Assembly: GCA_013398615.1 (NCBI GenBank)
Contig: VZSR01003807.1
Coordinates: 592,919-656,918, forward strand
Reading direction: 5' to 3'
DNA: 64,000 nt
From: Brachypodius melanocephalos
Lineage: Eukaryota > Chordata > Aves > Passeriformes > Pycnonotidae
In this document: positions 27,801-41,257 of the stretch, one piece after another
Layout of the letters: the number at the start of each line of letters is the position of its first letter
Numbering within the stretch: the stretch's first letter is position 1
Translations under genes and position numbers: made by a program
The notes under the pieces: model-generated
What the model was told of the DNA's origin: nothing
Database searches by the model: none
The model's input: only the letters and a program-made list of their open reading frames with translations

Positions 27801-30800
27801 GTTTAAACATTATATTTTTACAGTTAAAGTGGATACTTTTGCATAGCTGATGTTTCTTTATGTTACAAAACACATTTATGACCAATCACCCTACAATAAT
27901 GATTACTGAGAAACGGAAAAGTATATGAACTTTTATATTGTATAACATCTCTCCTCCAATAACATGAATGAGTAGGAACTTCTTTAAACTTTGAAGTAGC
28001 AAGAATATTGTTTGGAATCACTTTTTTCACCATTCATTTCAGTTAGAAAAGGTGTTTTCTAACTGCCTCTGCTTAGACTTTGTATGCATTAGCTAAAAGG
28101 TGTTCACACCCTATATTTGGACAAAGGAATGGATCTAAAGATCAGTAACAAGCTCACTGGTGGGTACCTATCAGTGTTTGTGTTCCTACATGGCTCAGGT
28201 CATAGGCAATGTCTGCATGCCCAGTGCTGTACTAGGAAGCCCAGAGGGCACTCTTCATCTCCAAACTGAGTATTTCATATCAGCAGAAACAAACTAAACC
28301 TATAAACACTGTAAAGGGGGAAATTTTGTTGCTATTCCCAGGGAAAAAACTCAGATGCTTCGGGATACATTTACCTTTGCTGAGGGTAGAAGTCCCTTCA
28401 AACACCACTAACTACCCTTTCTCTTTATCCAGCACTGAGGCACAAAAAGGCTCTTCCTGAGCAGCTCCCAGTACCACACGCCTTAAGAGGCCAAAGGATT
28501 TCATTACAGCTCTTATCTATCTGATCATGTGATGTCAACAAAGGCAGCACCATTGTCAGTGCTGGGTGTCCAAGGCAGCCTGGAATTCTTGCTAAAATTC
28601 TGTAGACATATTCTGAAAATACCATAATCTTCTAGAGATATTACCTTTGATATTCTAACAGGCACAATAACTACAAATGACGAGGATGAAAATTTTTTTA
28701 AAATTTTTTTTACATTATTGTTGCTAACAAAAAAAAGTCACAAGTGCTTCAATGGCAATTGGACATCAGATCTTCTCTTTTTTTAGGCAGTAGAATATTG
28801 AGACAAAAATTAACTTTCTAAACATCCAGGATTGGCAGAAAATTATTCAGAACAATATAATATACGAAAACACCTGTTTGGTATATTTCATAACCAAAGT
28901 TAAGAAAGGAATGGCAAATTATACAGAAAAATTTACTGCATGATATGGAAAAAGAATAACTTCTGAAAATGTAAATGTGCTACACTCTAACACTTTTAAA
29001 ATTCACAGAAAGTTCTCAGACGATGGTTTTTGAAAAAAGAAAAATACTTACAACCATAAGTTTCAATTACATTTAATGTACTGATTGTATTAGGAACAAG
29101 CCAGCTGGAAGTCAGTTACCATTATTAAAAATATAATGTTATTAATTAATTTCAGGATTGGTTCATTCTTACCAAGTGTTCTACTAGAAGGTTCTTTCAT
29201 GTTCTTCTTCAAACCTTTACACAATGGAGAATTTGCCAATAAAGTAGACCTAAGTTATAAAATGAAGCACAAAATATTGATCAATGCAATGAACAAAAAT
29301 GTCAGATTAGAAAAAGGTGCCAGAGCTCCTTTTTGGTTATTTGACTGCATGCGTGTGTGTACAAGTGCAATAGCAATGAGATTTTAATGAAAACAAGTTA
29401 GACACAGTGGATCAGTTATCAGCTTAGATACTCAGCAGCACAGACAAGCCTTGGCCCTGATTCAATCCACAGACCATTGCTTTTGCATGTTAGATGCCAG
29501 CTTTGTGAATATTAACTGATGATTTTATTATAAGCACTGAAACCTGCACTTCAGTGTCTATTGCGGGGTTCTGTTATCTTTGTGATGTCAGCATTTTCTC
29601 ATCAATAATTTCTAGGGAAATAAAGGACAAAAAAGTAATAACCACCAGGGATTCACCAAGGGAAGTCATGCTTGATCAGTTTGATAAACTTCTGTGATAA
29701 AACGAGTGGCTTGGCAGATGAGGAGAGAGCAGTGGATATTGTCTACTTTGACTTCAGTAAGAGTTCTCACACTGTCTCCTGTAAGAACCTCACAGAGAAG
29801 CTGACGAACTGTGCTCTGGATGAGCACACAGTGAGGTGGACTGAAAAACAGATGAACAACCAGGCCCAGACTGTGATGATCAGTGGCTCAAAGTCTAGTT
29901 GGAAAGCAGGAACTAGTGGAGTAATCCAGACGTTACAACTCCATTTCATATGATTCCATGGTTATAATTACATTCAACATCTGCATTAATAATCTGGATA
30001 AGGGAGCAGAGTGTACCCTCACCATGCTTGCTGATGACTCAAAGATGAGAGGAGTGTCTTAAAGAGCAGAAGGTTGTGTTTTCATCCAGGAAAACATTTA
30101 TTGTCTGCATAAATGGGCTGAGAGCAACCTTGTGAAGCTCAACAAGGTGAACGGTAAAGTCCCGCAGCAGAAGAGGAACGAGCCCACACAGCAATCCAGG
30201 CTGTAAGACAGATTCTAGAGCCAGGCTCTGTGCCCTAAACCCAGCACCAGGACAAGAGGCAATGAGCAGAAAATGAAACATGGGAGGTTCTCTTTGAACA
30301 TTAGGAAACACTCATTTACTATGAAGTTGACTGAGCACTGGCACAGGCTGCCCAGAGAGCTTGTGGTGTCTCCCTCCATGGATGTATTCTAAAGTTGTTT
30401 GGACATTGTGGTGGACAAATGACTCCAAGTGGCTCTGCTTGAGCAGGGTGGTTGGACAAGATGACCTGAAGAGGAGCCTTCCAAACCCAGCCATTCTGTG
30501 ATTTCTCCCTCTCTATACAACTAAAATATGATAGGAAAAAAAGTAAAATCAAACCATGTCAACAAGTAGTACTGCAGAAAACTATATGTTCCAGATAACC
30601 AAATCTATCATCCAACCTGGAGAGAAATCATTTAATTGTTCTGTACCTGGCAATAACTGATAGACTTTTCTCATTTCCACATGGGAGAAAATCACTGTGC
30701 TGAGTTTTCATCAGTGCAGCAAGATTAACTTCCAACACAGCAATCGTATCTTCAAACATTGATGTGATCAAGCATAAAACCTGCAGCAATTACCATAAAT

Positions 30801-33800
30801 CAACACTTCATTTCCTTCATAATTTAAGTTCAAAACATAATGCATTTGTAATGAAAAACAAAATCAGTTTCTGAAATTTATAAAAATTAGTGAAAAATAT
30901 CCATAAGTTTAGTCATGAAGAGCATTAAGTGATAGAGTGATATCCTCCAAAACTATGCCTGTGTTGCTTACATGTATTTTAACAGACTTACATACATAAC
31001 AGTGACAGAAATTCCAACACCACATACACTAGAGACAATTCTGCAGTAAGAGTTGTGGGAAAAGAAGTATACATGGAAGAAAGATTGGCATTGGCTTCAG
31101 CAACATGATGAGAACATGCTAAGAACTGAATTTAAACAAAATCCTTCTCTAAAGCAAAAGATTTCTATGTTAAATATGTAGCCTAGATTGAGCTCGCTTC
31201 CATAGGAAAACTGCAATATCGAAAGTGGAGTATACAGATAAGAATGCCTTCTATTTCCTTAAAATCACTTTTAGTGGCTTTCAACAGAGATTTCCTCAAA
31301 ACCCAAATAGTTTTGACAGATCCTTTAGAAGGATTCAGAAGTAGCACATTGTAACTTTTTTTTTGAGAAACAAGGTGTAACAGTGTGGGGATTTTTCCCC
31401 TTAAAAGATTTCCTCTGCTTCTCCTGTAGTCATTCAAGGTACACCCTGAACACTGTAACAATTCACCTTTTCCTTATTAATCACTTCAGACTGTATATAA
31501 GCTGTGAGAGCTTCAAACTAGCAGATGCCATAATGAAGAATCAACCCTCTTCAAAGAAATTACTGTGTAATTCACATTAAATAAACCAAATCTGTGCATT
31601 AATCTGGTAGCAAAATGTGTAATTAATATTTATTGAAAATAACTGGAACTGTTAACATTTATTAAAGCAATGTTTACTTTATACTCACCTTTCCATTAGC
31701 TGCCTTCTTTGTTAATGCACATGATCTGGCAATCTGAATGCTGAGGTCACTGTAACCTTTACCAAGAAGAACAAAGTGCTATAAAATAATATCTGTATTT
31801 CAGAAGAATAAAACTGTCTCTAAGACACACACAAAAAAAATCACTCATACTAATTTGACATTACCTTAATTCATTGTCTTCAGAGTATATACTTCTATCT
31901 TACCCTCAAATTACAATGAAGTAGAATAACATTCCTTGTATTTAACAATTACGAACTGCAAAATTGAATAAAAACTCATTGCTAGCCACTACACAGATGT
32001 AGTGTCAACATGTCTTCCAAGAAAAGTCACCAGGGCCAGGAAAACATACAAAAACTATTAGGAAAAAAGCATTTAAAAAAAAAATTTGGTTTCTATTGTA
32101 TTCTGCTATTTCACAACCAAATTCTTACACTATTTATGTCAAATAACAAAAGCAATCACATTATGGTGTAATCATATATCTTATAGACATACCTCTGTAA
32201 GATAAAAAAGCTTCTAATTCAAAGTTTGCCAAATTAATTATTAACAAGCCAGTAGAGGTTCCTATCCAAAAATAGCTAGTATTCTGGGAAGAATATCTAT
32301 TAAAACAAGGAGAAAAATATCTCTGAGTAGGATAAAGATTCTTTTCTTATTACCATACAACAAACAGCAATTGGATTTTTTAATGCTCATTGCCCAGTCA
32401 ACAGTACAACAGCAATAAAGCACACACAGAAAATAACGTATTACATTTAAGCTTATTTTTCCAAATCAGTAGCTCAAAGTTTCAAGCAAAACTGGTGAAG
32501 TATTGAAAACTAAGAGCAGAAGAGAATCCTTGATTTCATGTGAGTGCTTCATGGAATATCTAAAACTGCACAGGAAATACTTTTCTTGAAAAATTATTGT
32601 GGTTTGTGAGAGCTGGGAGATGTTGTAAAAGCACTGTATACACAAAGAGAAAACTCAAATCAAGAGGCAAATCCACTCACAGTTTATTTTTACCACTCTT
32701 ATATGAACACCCAAAACGCAGTGAAATTCAATGTATATTTTTACATAATTAAAGTACAAGAGAAAAGCCAGCACCTACTGAGGAGGAAAATCCCCAGGCA
32801 AGTCTGGAATGTCTGTCTCAGTCTGTGCTTAGTGGCAGCACTACTGCAGCTGGGTAATGAAATCCAGCTTCTGCAAGCACCACAGAGTAAAGCAACTGGT
32901 TACAATTTCCATCAACACCCTCACAGAAGAAATATATTATCAAGCATAAGATAATTGTAACAAAATAACAGTTGTCACTCTCAAAAAACCCTAAAAATTT
33001 TGATGCCACAATAAATAAAAATTGACATCAACATTTTAATAAATTTTCCAATCAGGAATCAGTAGACATATTAGTTTTATTTGTAAAATCAGACCACAAG
33101 AGTTGAAGTAAGCACATGGAAAAATATGAAGCTGTAAGCTTGGTATGAAAAAACTCACCATAGTGGCTTCATACTATTTTTATTACAAAAAAAAAAATCA
33201 AATCAAAATGAAACAACCCAAAATACATAGTCAAATATGTTAAGAAGCAGACTAGAATAGATAATTTCATTTCTGGTTTGTGATACTTTTACTTGATATG
33301 AATAGTTTTATTTGTTCTTTGCACTATTTTCATTATGGCAGTAAGAGACTGATTTAATTTGCAAATTCTTTGAATTATTTATAAGGAAGTGTCACTATCA
33401 AGTTATTATGAGCACCATAAAATGCTATATCCAGGAAGTTTAACTCACTCCCAATTTACAATAATAAAATCCACTGAGATGAGATTCCTCCATGTCAAAA
33501 AGCTTAGGAAAGTGTGAGATGCCTAAGATTGGACATAAGTGTTCCAAAAATGTTTTATTGTTGCTTTTCATTGTAGGCAGGAAAAACAGTATATCAGGGA
33601 TTGCTTGATTGTTCAGACAAATCTGAAGCATCCGCTAAAACCAACACACTGTTTTTTAAAAATAAATAGAAAAAATATTCATAAACACAAAACTCTCAAC
33701 CCAAAATATAATGGAACTGAATTAATAGTAAGAATTTAATGGTCATGGTTGTCTATAAGCAGAACAAAACCTTCAACTGCAACATGACAGCTGAAAGAAC

Positions 33801-36800
33801 AAACAGACCTTAGATTTACAATGTGAAGCAGTAACAGGTGGGTATGGAAGAGTGATGTTATCCCAATTCAGAAAATTATTTTAAAAAATCTGTTACTGTG
33901 GATCCGTTTCAGGCAACCATGTCCCAAAAGGGGATTGAAAAATAAATGAGATTGAGTTTCAGAAATTAAAGTTACACAAAACATGCCTTCTACAAGGTAC
34001 AAACTATTTTATCCAGAAGTGCAGAGGTAACTTGTTCATGAGTTGTAATTTACTGTGCAAGGAGGGAATTTGATAGTGGCTAGCACTGGACTATCAGAGT
34101 AAAAAACACACTAAAAGCCTGTGTATGAAAAGAGAGAAATTCAGACTAGAAGTAAAATAGAGCAAGTCAGTTCCCGGAACACCTTCACTAGGGACACAGG
34201 GGATTCTTTATTGCCAGAAAACTTGTCATCTCTAAAGATGTGCTGCTGTTCAAATCAAACCTACAGTAATGAGGAAGATAAAGTTTTGATACTTTGAGAG
34301 TGATATTATACTAGCAATAAGGCAGACTGTAATAATTCATCATCTGATCTTCAAGTGCTGTCACTGTGTTAAAGTATGTCTGAGACGTGCATCTTAAAAA
34401 TCACCTCTTCCATCCTCTCAGTGGTGGTACTTCTAAATATGCAGGCATCATGAAAATAACTGTGAATAATTACTTAAATTTCACATAAAGACAACTGAAA
34501 TTGTCCAGGATTGCTGGACATTTATCTTCTTTGTTTATCAAAAGTTGTTTATATCTAACTAGAGACTAATCAGTTCCATCTGAATAACCCACCACAGAAC
34601 AAAGGTTAGGATGAGAGTTTTCTAAAACATGATGTGGCTGAGAAATTTATACAAGTGACAATCATAAATTACAACACACACAGGTTGTTCTTTGAGTGAG
34701 TTCTTGTGGGAATGCCCTGAACAGATCTCCGGGTGCCTGATAATATGGTTAAACTTCTCTTCAGGAAAGAAATGCAATGTAAGGATTGATTCTACCTGGC
34801 TAGCCAATTCCATGGGAATGAGTAAATCATGTAATCATGTTCTGAAATATCTGTCCCTTTGACAGAAGTTTTACTGGAGCAGTTATGTAGTTCAAAAGTC
34901 ATTTAAATTTGGAAGCCAAACTGACAGTCACACCGTGGTTTCATCAGATATTTCTTTAGGAAAGGAAACTCAAAATAAATTTGATTTATTAACTATTTTT
35001 TAACTCATTTTCCCTGATCAGTTGCTATCGATAGATTCTACAATGGATTTTTCAATGACATTTTATAGAATTATTTTTCAGAATAAAACCTGGTTTTAAC
35101 TATCAGCTTGTGTACACTGTCTTCCTAAGAGAAAGCCACCAAAACTTGCAGATCACTAAAAACAATATTTGATTTTACTACTGCATTTTTCAAAAAATAA
35201 AAATTTGCAGTGAAAATAATCCAAGAACCAATAGGAACTCCTAGAAATAAATTCGAGTGAAATACTAGGTGGTATTTCAAAGGACTTACGTGTTTTCTTC
35301 ATTATGAAAATGTACAAAAAAGTCACAATGCTCAATTGAGAGGATAGGCAATGATGTTTCCACTGATCCTTCTGGTCTCATGTTGTCTGTTTTGCAAAGC
35401 TTGGAATTATTTTGCCCTCCACCTAAGGAAGTCAACAATACCAGCTATCAAAAAATTATGAAATATTGGGAAACAGACAGAATTCAGGAGGGAATTTCTA
35501 GTAGGCATGGAAAACTAAGACCACACTCAAGAAACTTCCATTTCAAAAGATCGGTATTTCCTAAGAGCCAGCTTTCCTCATTATTACATATTTTTCAAAT
35601 ACTTGGAGACAAAATCCAATGATCCTGCTTATGGACTGAAAAGGAGTTCACAGATTTTAGGTGTTTTCATCTCTAGAAGTAACACTGAAAGCCATATTCC
35701 AACCATCTGTAGAATATGCTGGGTATCTTTCCAGTTAGCCCACAAATTCCCTTGACACTAAAGTTACAACATAATCCGAAAGAAAGATGAAAATCCATCT
35801 CAGTTCCCTGTTCCCAAGGAGCCTCCAATCCATTTTGCATGTGTAATTCACACTCAAGAACTACTAGCATTAAATTCAGCATTAGACACAGCTATTACAT
35901 CACTCTCTTTCAAACGTGAAAGTCAGATCCATGAATTTTAAATAGTAACAAGAAATGTAGCAGTCTTTCTCCTTAGGTTAGGGCTTTAGGATTATGGAAG
36001 CTGGACCACTAAGCAGGTAAGAATACAACAGTCATTGATCCAGGAAAAGAGCAAGCAAGGGAAACCAGATTTCCCTTTCCCCAAGAAAGCCACAGCAGTG
36101 CTGAGGGGACGGGGGTCTGCACCCCACCTGTCCCATTGTACCAAGGCTGTCATCTGCTCATGGTCATCCCGAGGCACAAGAAGAAAGCTGCCAAGCCAGT
36201 CTGATATCAAGGAATCACCCTCCTGGGGTTACCAGGGCAGCCTATAAAGACTTATATGTAATCTGTGTTACAGCACTATACTATCATGAAGGCACCAGTA
36301 TAGATTTAAAAAAAATAAATTAAGAAATAGCAAAAAAATAAAGAGAATATGAGAAGCTTCAAAGGTAACTGAGAAATAATACTCCGTTTTGACAAGGGAT
36401 TAATTTTTAGGCATTGATTCTGTTCTCACTTAGGCCTTGGACAATGAATTCAACAAAAAACCAAATACTCAATAGTGCACATGATGCAATGTTTTATAAC
36501 CAAATGCATTGGCCAAGAATTTATTACACACATACATGTGTAATTCTTTCCAGATACACCAATACCCAATTACATATCAGCTTCAGCAAGAATTCCATGC
36601 CACAGTCTAAGGCTCATAAGTCTATCACTCACAATAAATTATCATGTAAAAAAAGCACACATTCAGTAGCCAGTAGCAATGAGACTATACTATAAACAGC
36701 ATTCTAGGAGCTTTGCGCTACCTATTTCTTTGCCAGATTTCCATGTTTTATTACAGAATTTCTCTTGCTCTTTCTTTAGGTCAATATGTGCTACACAGCG

Positions 36801-39800
36801 GTAGTTATGATCACTGATTAAACTGAAGGTCCAAAGCTGCAAGAAAAAGAAAAAGCAATTGCAATAACTTTTGACACTAAATATAAAGCTTACATGAATA
36901 CAAACTAAAGACCCAATATTTAAAACCATGGATGTAATTAGTGAACTTTTGTATATAGTATCTCACCTTGGACACAAACTCCAATTATATCTATTTCTAG
37001 GATTATTAAAGATAATCAAAGATAATATATTCAAAATTAGTAAAAAGCAGGAATAATCAGTTTTAACTGTACATCTAATTCCTTCATGTTCATGTGTTTT
37101 TAAAAAGCTCCTTAGAGACTCTTTCCCACAATTAAAAATCACAGGTAACATGAATGTAATTGCTCTCTGGGTCATGTGCGTGAATTTCATTTATACCTCT
37201 CTTGGTTTAGACACCGCTACAGTTAAAGCTTTTATTTTCTTCAGAATTACTGAACAGTAACACTGAAGGAAAACATCTGAAAATTAATCATATGAATATA
37301 TTCTTACAATAAAAGAAGAGGTGAAATGGATATTCACATTTACAATATTTTTTTAGAATTCTCACATGCTGAAATCATAGCTTCTTCCATTTAATTGTCA
37401 TGCATTTCTTATTTTGGCCAAAATAGGAGAATCCTATTTTTCATCTTTTTTCTTTTAAAACAGATATATTTATAGGCTCTCAGTGTGCTCTTCTTAGGTA
37501 ATCACTGATTGTGCTCTTAAAAGTTTTCTGGTTTTCAGGGAAAAGTTTCTGTTTTGTAATAGAGGTCTTATTTACCATTTATGGTTTACACTAAAAGCAC
37601 TAGTGAATTATGCTTATGCATCATGCTTACTAAAATAACTCTTTTAACATTTAAAAAAACTTAGGCAGTCTGTGAACCTTTATAATAGACAGAAGCATCA
37701 ATAATAGTTGACTCTTGACACAGAGACTGACTTTAATGAACAATTCTTACCTGTCCCTCAGCACATCCAGTGATAATCTGTTTGTTTTCTTCATCAATTA
37801 GCAGGCTTAGCAAAGGAAATGCTGCTCAAAAAAGAAAGTTAAAAGCATTTCTAAAGTAGACACAAATCAGATATTGAATTAAAATACATGACTCAAAATT
37901 GAAACTTCCTATTTATAAAGATGGGGGGAAAAAAAGCCCGTACTGCAGCTCTCATGGTTGCACAGAGCTTTGTGTGCCTCAGCCGTTGTGCTGCTGAGGG
38001 CTTTCCATGTTCAGGCCTCTGGACTGCCTGTCGCCTAAGCTGCCATGGCAGTGGTTTTCTGTCACCCAAGCTGCTGTGGCATGGTTTGCAGCCTTGTTAA
38101 TGAAAGTACACTAAAAATATCCATTTTGAAGTAGACTTTAAAGGAAAAAAATATTCACTATTGGCTTTAAAGGATAATGTGTTTACTGCTATCTTGTCTA
38201 TCAGAATTATTTTCACTAAATCAACCCAAAACTTCTATTATATCCATAGATAATTATTTAGAAATACGAGGGTTTTGCCATAAAAAAATACATTTAAAAA
38301 TCGAAAAATTACCTGTTATTATTCCTGACTGATATATTAACTGGCTGGTAGAATAATCCCACACCTTTAGGGACAAAAAAAAAAACAAAAACAAAAACAA
38401 AAACAAAAACAAAAAAAGAGAGGTATCTACTTAGATATCTATGGGAAACACAACTTTTAACAGCCATCACGTGGTGAAAACAGAGAAATGCAGCATTGAA
38501 AGTGATGTGCCTAGGAAAGAATTTTTTTCAGCACCTGTTTCCATCTATGAACGGTTTTGTCCATCTGATAAGCATCCCTGGTGAAAAAGGGGAGACTCAC
38601 ATAATATGGATACACAAAGTATCCTCTTTTCTTAGGCTGATATCTCAGTGATTTTAGCTAAATTTATGAAAAGGCATATACGACAAAGAAAAGAGGGGAG
38701 GGTTGCATTGCATATAGTAACCTAGCCCAATAATCCCAAAAGGGAAAATTCAAATCAGTATCAGCAGACTCAAAAGGAAATGTTTTCCTTCAGCTCAGCA
38801 CACCTGAAACACTTCAGTTACAGCCAAATTGATCAAAATATTTTATTTCTATTTGCCAGACAATAATAGTCACCAAAGTTCATACTTCAATGGGGAAAGT
38901 TTTAAATATACAGAACCTGCATTTTTTTTAAAAAAAATATTTATTTTTTGTTATAATTTCCCAAGCAATTTGAAGAACAATGTTCTTATCTCCATAAAGT
39001 TGAAGACACTTTTTACTTAATCTTCAGAGCATATTTAAAGGGGAATAAATAAGATCACTTCACGTATTCACTAAACTAGTCTTTTTAAAGTCCCTTTCCA
39101 TAATTCTCTTGCCTTAAAGGTTCTGTCTTCTGACACTGATATGAGCATACTTTTCTCCCATGTGCAAAACTCAGCAGCAGTCACAGGAGCCAGGTGTCCA
39201 TCCAATTCAGCTAGTACAGCTTCATTCTGTGATTAATCAAGTCAAAAATAAAAACAGAATAGATTTCAACATAAAATTGACAATTACATGTTTGAATAAC
39301 TAATGACTCTTGCTAAGCATTGTAAAATTTGTTTTCAAAGTATAATTCAGTAAGATTTTTCTTATTGAAACTGAAGCCCTGTATACCATCCTGCTGGCAA
39401 AGCCACTACACATTACTTTTGCTTCTTCAGACTAAATGATACAGGAATAGTTTTTCAGATGATCTAAGAATATTTTTTACTTCTAAGTTATTGAGATGCT
39501 GTTTCATTTCAACTCTTCAAACCTAGTCTTCTATCTGATATATGATGCATTATAAAGCACCAGTTCCTACTTATTTTATGACACAAAAGGAATGTTTTTG
39601 CTTAATTTTACTAGCATTTCTGTATCATGATTTCATTTGAAAGTGAATAAGTAAAAGAAATACCGGTACCATGGCTACAAATAATGCTATCTCACCTTTG
39701 CACTTAACACGTAGATCTGATTTCCAGCACATACTGCCACTTGTTGATCATCTGGACTAAATCTTATATGAAGCACCATTCCCAAAAGAGTTCCTATAAC

Positions 39801-41205
39801 AATTCCTCGAGGTGTAAGCCCTGCAGCAATTGCAATGTTAATAAGACTCAATGAAATATAAAAATCCGGTGCAGTGAGATTCTTAGGAACTTTGCATAGC
39901 AGTTAGTAACCACAGAGCTGTTCCAGTTGCTGTCAGGAATATGTACAGAAAAACACACTGTTTAGATACACCAGGGTATTGGAAAGGAAAGCATTGAACT
40001 ATGGACCACCAGAATTCCTCCATATGCCCTGTTGCCTAGACATGATCTGGCACTCCTTATGATATTAATAATTCCCATCAAGTCATGCTTTCTTGCTTCC
40101 ACTGAAGATTGCCAGGAAAAGGATTTTTGGAGTAGGGTGATGTGCCCATGGAACCCACTAGCGCCGCATTCATTTTGGAGGTAAGGAATCCTAACTGAAG
40201 CCCAGCAAAACACAGCTTTGAAATACTTCTTCTGGGAGAAAATGCCAGCCACTCAGCCAAAAAGTAAAGGTTTTCCTTCTCTGGTTTTAATTTTTCTGTA
40301 TGAAAAGGATGAAAGAGAAAAAACACCACTAAATATCATTACAGATAAGTAAGTCAGAGATAAGAGTCAGATAAGACTATCTCTGAGAACAGGTCATGTT
40401 TCTGTCCTGTCTTTATTATTTCATTCTGGTCATCTCACTGGTTCAAGCAGATTGGTTTCTGCTGATCCCTGTTTTATAATGCTGCTTTTAATTATATTAT
40501 TGGTTTGGATATGTCATTAAATATTAGGATTTCATAGGGAACAAGTTATCTAGAATACAAGCACAACTATAGGTGTCCCTTCAGGCTTTCATATTAGATG
40601 CTGTGGAGTCTTTTTACAATTGATTAACAAGTCAAGGTGACACAAAGAATTCCTTAACTACTTTGACATAGTTTATAAGAAATAATATGACAAAACATGC
40701 CAAGAATGACCTGCAGATGACAGTCTGTGGAGACAAAGACTCTACAGCATCTGCTGAAGCACCTGTAGATGGAGAGAAAATGAAAAAATCAAGTAGCAGA
40801 CAATCTGGATGTTAAATGTTTTTGTATCAAAACTACACCTACTTTTTATCTCTCTGCTACTTTCTATTCCTATCTTCTTGTTTAATTTCCTCCAAATTCA
40901 TAGTCTCATTTTATTCCCAGTTCCTGAAGCATCCTGGGATTTTCTATGTTACTCTCACAAGCACTGCTATTGTTAAATTTTTCTTTACAACATTAGTTTC
41001 CATATTATGTAGATTTGCAAATTCAAAGTGGAGAAGAGTACAAGAGAACTCCCTCACATTAAGTCATCGGCAAATCTCTAACTATAGGTAACAAGGAGGA
41101 TACTTTTAATAGTGTGGGACAGTGTCATGCAACTTTAAATACTGACACCAAAAGGGGACAGACTGCCACTGGGAATCCAGTGAATCATGACTATGGGGAT
41201 CTTGC

Positions 41206-41257
<52 letters not shown>

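Larger units (their letters stand above)
20912..29051. other. WDR27 introns 12-17, non-exonic parts
   Basis: Introns 20912-21482, 21605-24643, 24734-25850, 25955-27090, 27163-27686 and 27766-29051. Apart from the AT-rich tandem repeat near 24.0 kb and an imperfect repeat near 22.9 kb, I see no transposon, RNA gene or extra exon. The stretch 28.17-28.62 kb is richer in GC than its surroundings but was not identified. Confidence 0.55.
30781..35289. other. WDR27 introns 8-10, non-exonic parts
   Basis: Introns 30781-31688, 31757-32192 and 32276-35289. AT-rich; nothing recognised beyond the exons. Confidence 0.55.
35423..38312. other. WDR27 introns 5-7, non-exonic parts
   Basis: Introns 35423-36721, 36837-37750 and 37822-38312. 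A moderately GC-rich stretch at 36.03-36.25 kb and another at 37.93-38.10 kb stand out; the latter holds a pair of imperfect 28-bp repeats around CTGTCGCCTAAGCTGCC and CTGTCACCCAAGCTGC. Either could be an old transposon piece; I cannot name a family. Confidence 0.45.

Noticed and set aside
29672..29953. 93-codon frame read as a possible host gene
   Set aside because: It is decayed CR1 reverse transcriptase.
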